A DNA stretch of 44,933 bases from Alphaproteobacteria bacterium. GTDB lineage: Bacteria; Pseudomonadota; Alphaproteobacteria; Caulobacterales; Aquidulcibacteraceae. A program made the position numbers and the translations under genes. The notes beneath the pieces were generated by a model, which was not told the DNA's origin, ran no database searches, and saw only the letters and a program-made list of their open reading frames with translations. This document shows positions 44,134 through 44,933 of the stretch, piece after piece; position 1 is the stretch's first letter, and every line of letters starts with the position of its first letter. The stretch is taken from contig JAGWZE010000030.1 of NCBI GenBank assembly GCA_018969015.1, positions 1 through 44,933 of the forward strand, in the 5' to 3' direction.

Positions 44134-44933
44134 GTGTCGGCATCGTCGTTGAAGGAACGTCTCAAGTTCATGGGAATCGGGCCGACGGAGATCGCGCTGC
44201 TGCGCGAGCTCAAACCGTTGGTCGAGACCGAACTGCCGGGCGTGCTGGAGGCGTTCTACGAGGAGCTCGCGCGCTGGCCGCAGATGTCCGCGCTGTTCCG
44301 CGACAAGCGCCACATCCAGCATGCGCGCGACGCGCAGCTTGCCCACTGGCTGCTGATCGTGGAAGGCCGCCTCGACGAGAGCTATCTCGAAAGCGTGCGA
44401 CGGATCGGCCTTGCGCACGCGCGCATCGGGCTCTCGCCGCAATGGTATCTCGGCGGCTACAGCCACATCATCTCGGGCATCCAGTCCGCGCTCGTCGACA
44501 AGCTCGGCGACGCCGCGCCCTTCACGAAGAAAAGGAACATCGCCCGCACCAAGGCGATGCTCGCGGTGTTCCAGAAAGTCACGCTGATCGATATCGACTA
44601 CGCGATCGCCGTGTATCTCGAAGCGCTGGAGGAGCGCGCGGCTTCGGAGCGCGCGCAACGCGAAGCGGAGGAGGCGCGCGTCAACGCCGAACAGACGCAA
44701 CTCGTGGAGGCGCTCGGCGTCGGGCTCGGCCACATGAGCCAGGGCGACCTCACCTTCGAATTGCGCGACGCCGTTCCGCCGCGCTTCGCCAAGCTGCGTG
44801 ACGATTTCAACGCCGCGATCGTTCGGTACTGCAGCGGCCAAAACGGTCTTCTTCATGGGGCGTCTCCTTATCGAAACGCCCGTTCGGCCGCTTCGTCAGG
44901 TGGACAACGGGGCTCCCGAGGATTCATTCCCGC
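44134..44933 (+). CDS. Globin-coupled chemoreceptor, N-terminal part; sequence disrupted at right end
   Basis: Frame starting at GTG 44134 (GGGAGG 5 bases upstream) and open to the window edge. Residues 1-165 form a protoglobin-type heme sensor: Y42 (A-F-Y-E-E-L) matches the distal B10 tyrosine and H95 (I-G-L-A-H-A-R-I-G-L) the proximal heme ligand. A charged coiled coil (about 168-195) follows, then a HAMP-like start L-G-H-M-S-Q-G-D-L-T-F-E-L and D-D-F-N-A-A-I (about 205-229). This is the layout of HemAT-like aerotaxis receptors. After residue 229-231 the sequence stops resembling a receptor, although no stop codon appears, and the opposite strand shows an unrelated gene start. The signalling domain is missing from the window. 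The receptor call is firm up to about 44,825. Confidence 0.85.
   Translation, partial: MSASSLKERLKFMGIGPTEIALLRELKPLVETELPGVLEAFYEELARWPQMSALFRDKRHIQHARDAQLAHWLLIVEGRLDESYLESVRRIGLAHARIGLSPQWYLGGYSHIISGIQSALVDKLGDAAPFTKKRNIARTKAMLAVFQKVTLIDIDYAIAVYLEALEERAASERAQREAEEARVNAEQTQLVEALGVGLGHMSQGDLTFELRDAVPPRFAKLRDDFNAAIVRYCSGQNGLLHGASPYRNARSAASSGGQRGSRGFIP
44829..44856 (-). pseudogene. Start of a probable secreted protein, cut after about nine codons
   Basis: On the minus strand AAGGAGACGCCCC precedes an ATG (44856) followed by codons for M-K-K-T-V-L-A-A-A-V, a textbook ribosome site and signal-peptide start. Downstream of about 44829 the same frame runs through the antisense of the chemoreceptor and loses all protein-like character. 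So this looks like the beginning of a different gene joined to the receptor. Whether the join is real DNA or an assembly error cannot be told from the sequence. Confidence 0.5.

Overview
The window is about 45 kb of very GC-rich DNA that looks like an alphaproteobacterial chromosome, most likely of the order Hyphomicrobiales (Rhizobiales). Reasons: frequent GTG starts, a 1590-residue NAD-type glutamate dehydrogenase, a fused malic enzyme/PTA-like protein divergent from mutS and followed by glnD, and an E. coli-like sigma-32 promoter in front of dnaK. I see no phage, integrase island, insertion sequence, CRISPR array, rRNA or tRNA. A gene is cut at each end, and the right end looks like a join between two unrelated genes, so this may be a whole draft contig.

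Left part (1-11.2 kb): the start of a membrane protein (minus), the chaperone genes dnaJ and dnaK (minus) with a heat-shock promoter, then divergently sbtA-sbtB (a sodium-dependent bicarbonate transporter and its PII-like regulator). Next come a small unknown gene, alkB (alkylation repair), a dienelactone-hydrolase-like protein, a vapBC toxin-antitoxin pair, an aldo/keto reductase, rph (RNase PH), a VOC protein, and a two-gene operon of a membrane protein and a winged-helix regulator with a clear palindrome upstream.

Middle (11.2-26.7 kb): two lysine/alanine-rich histone H1-like genes in the least gene-dense stretch, then xerC and priA with overlapping divergent start codons, a creatininase-family gene, a TerC-family membrane gene, maeB, mutS, a small membrane protein and glnD. 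PriA lacks three of the four cysteines of its second zinc site.

Right part (26.7-44.9 kb): a long run of minus-strand genes. In transcription order they are gdhZ, two overlapping genes related to type I secretion ABC exporters in which every ATPase motif is lost, a Pif1-like helicase, and then DUF3604, peptidyl-prolyl isomerase, HupE/UreJ-like, HCCA isomerase/DsbA-like and chrA. On the plus strand follow a HerA/DUF853 ATPase and a globin-coupled chemoreceptor that loses its expected sequence near 44,825.

Functional themes are stress and DNA upkeep (dnaKJ, alkB, priA, xerC, mutS, H1-like proteins, Pif1, HerA) and carbon/nitrogen balance (sbtAB, maeB, glnD, gdhZ). The best candidates for undescribed biology are the ATPase-dead exporter pair, the DUF3604-PPIase-HupE operon, and the H1-like gene pair.
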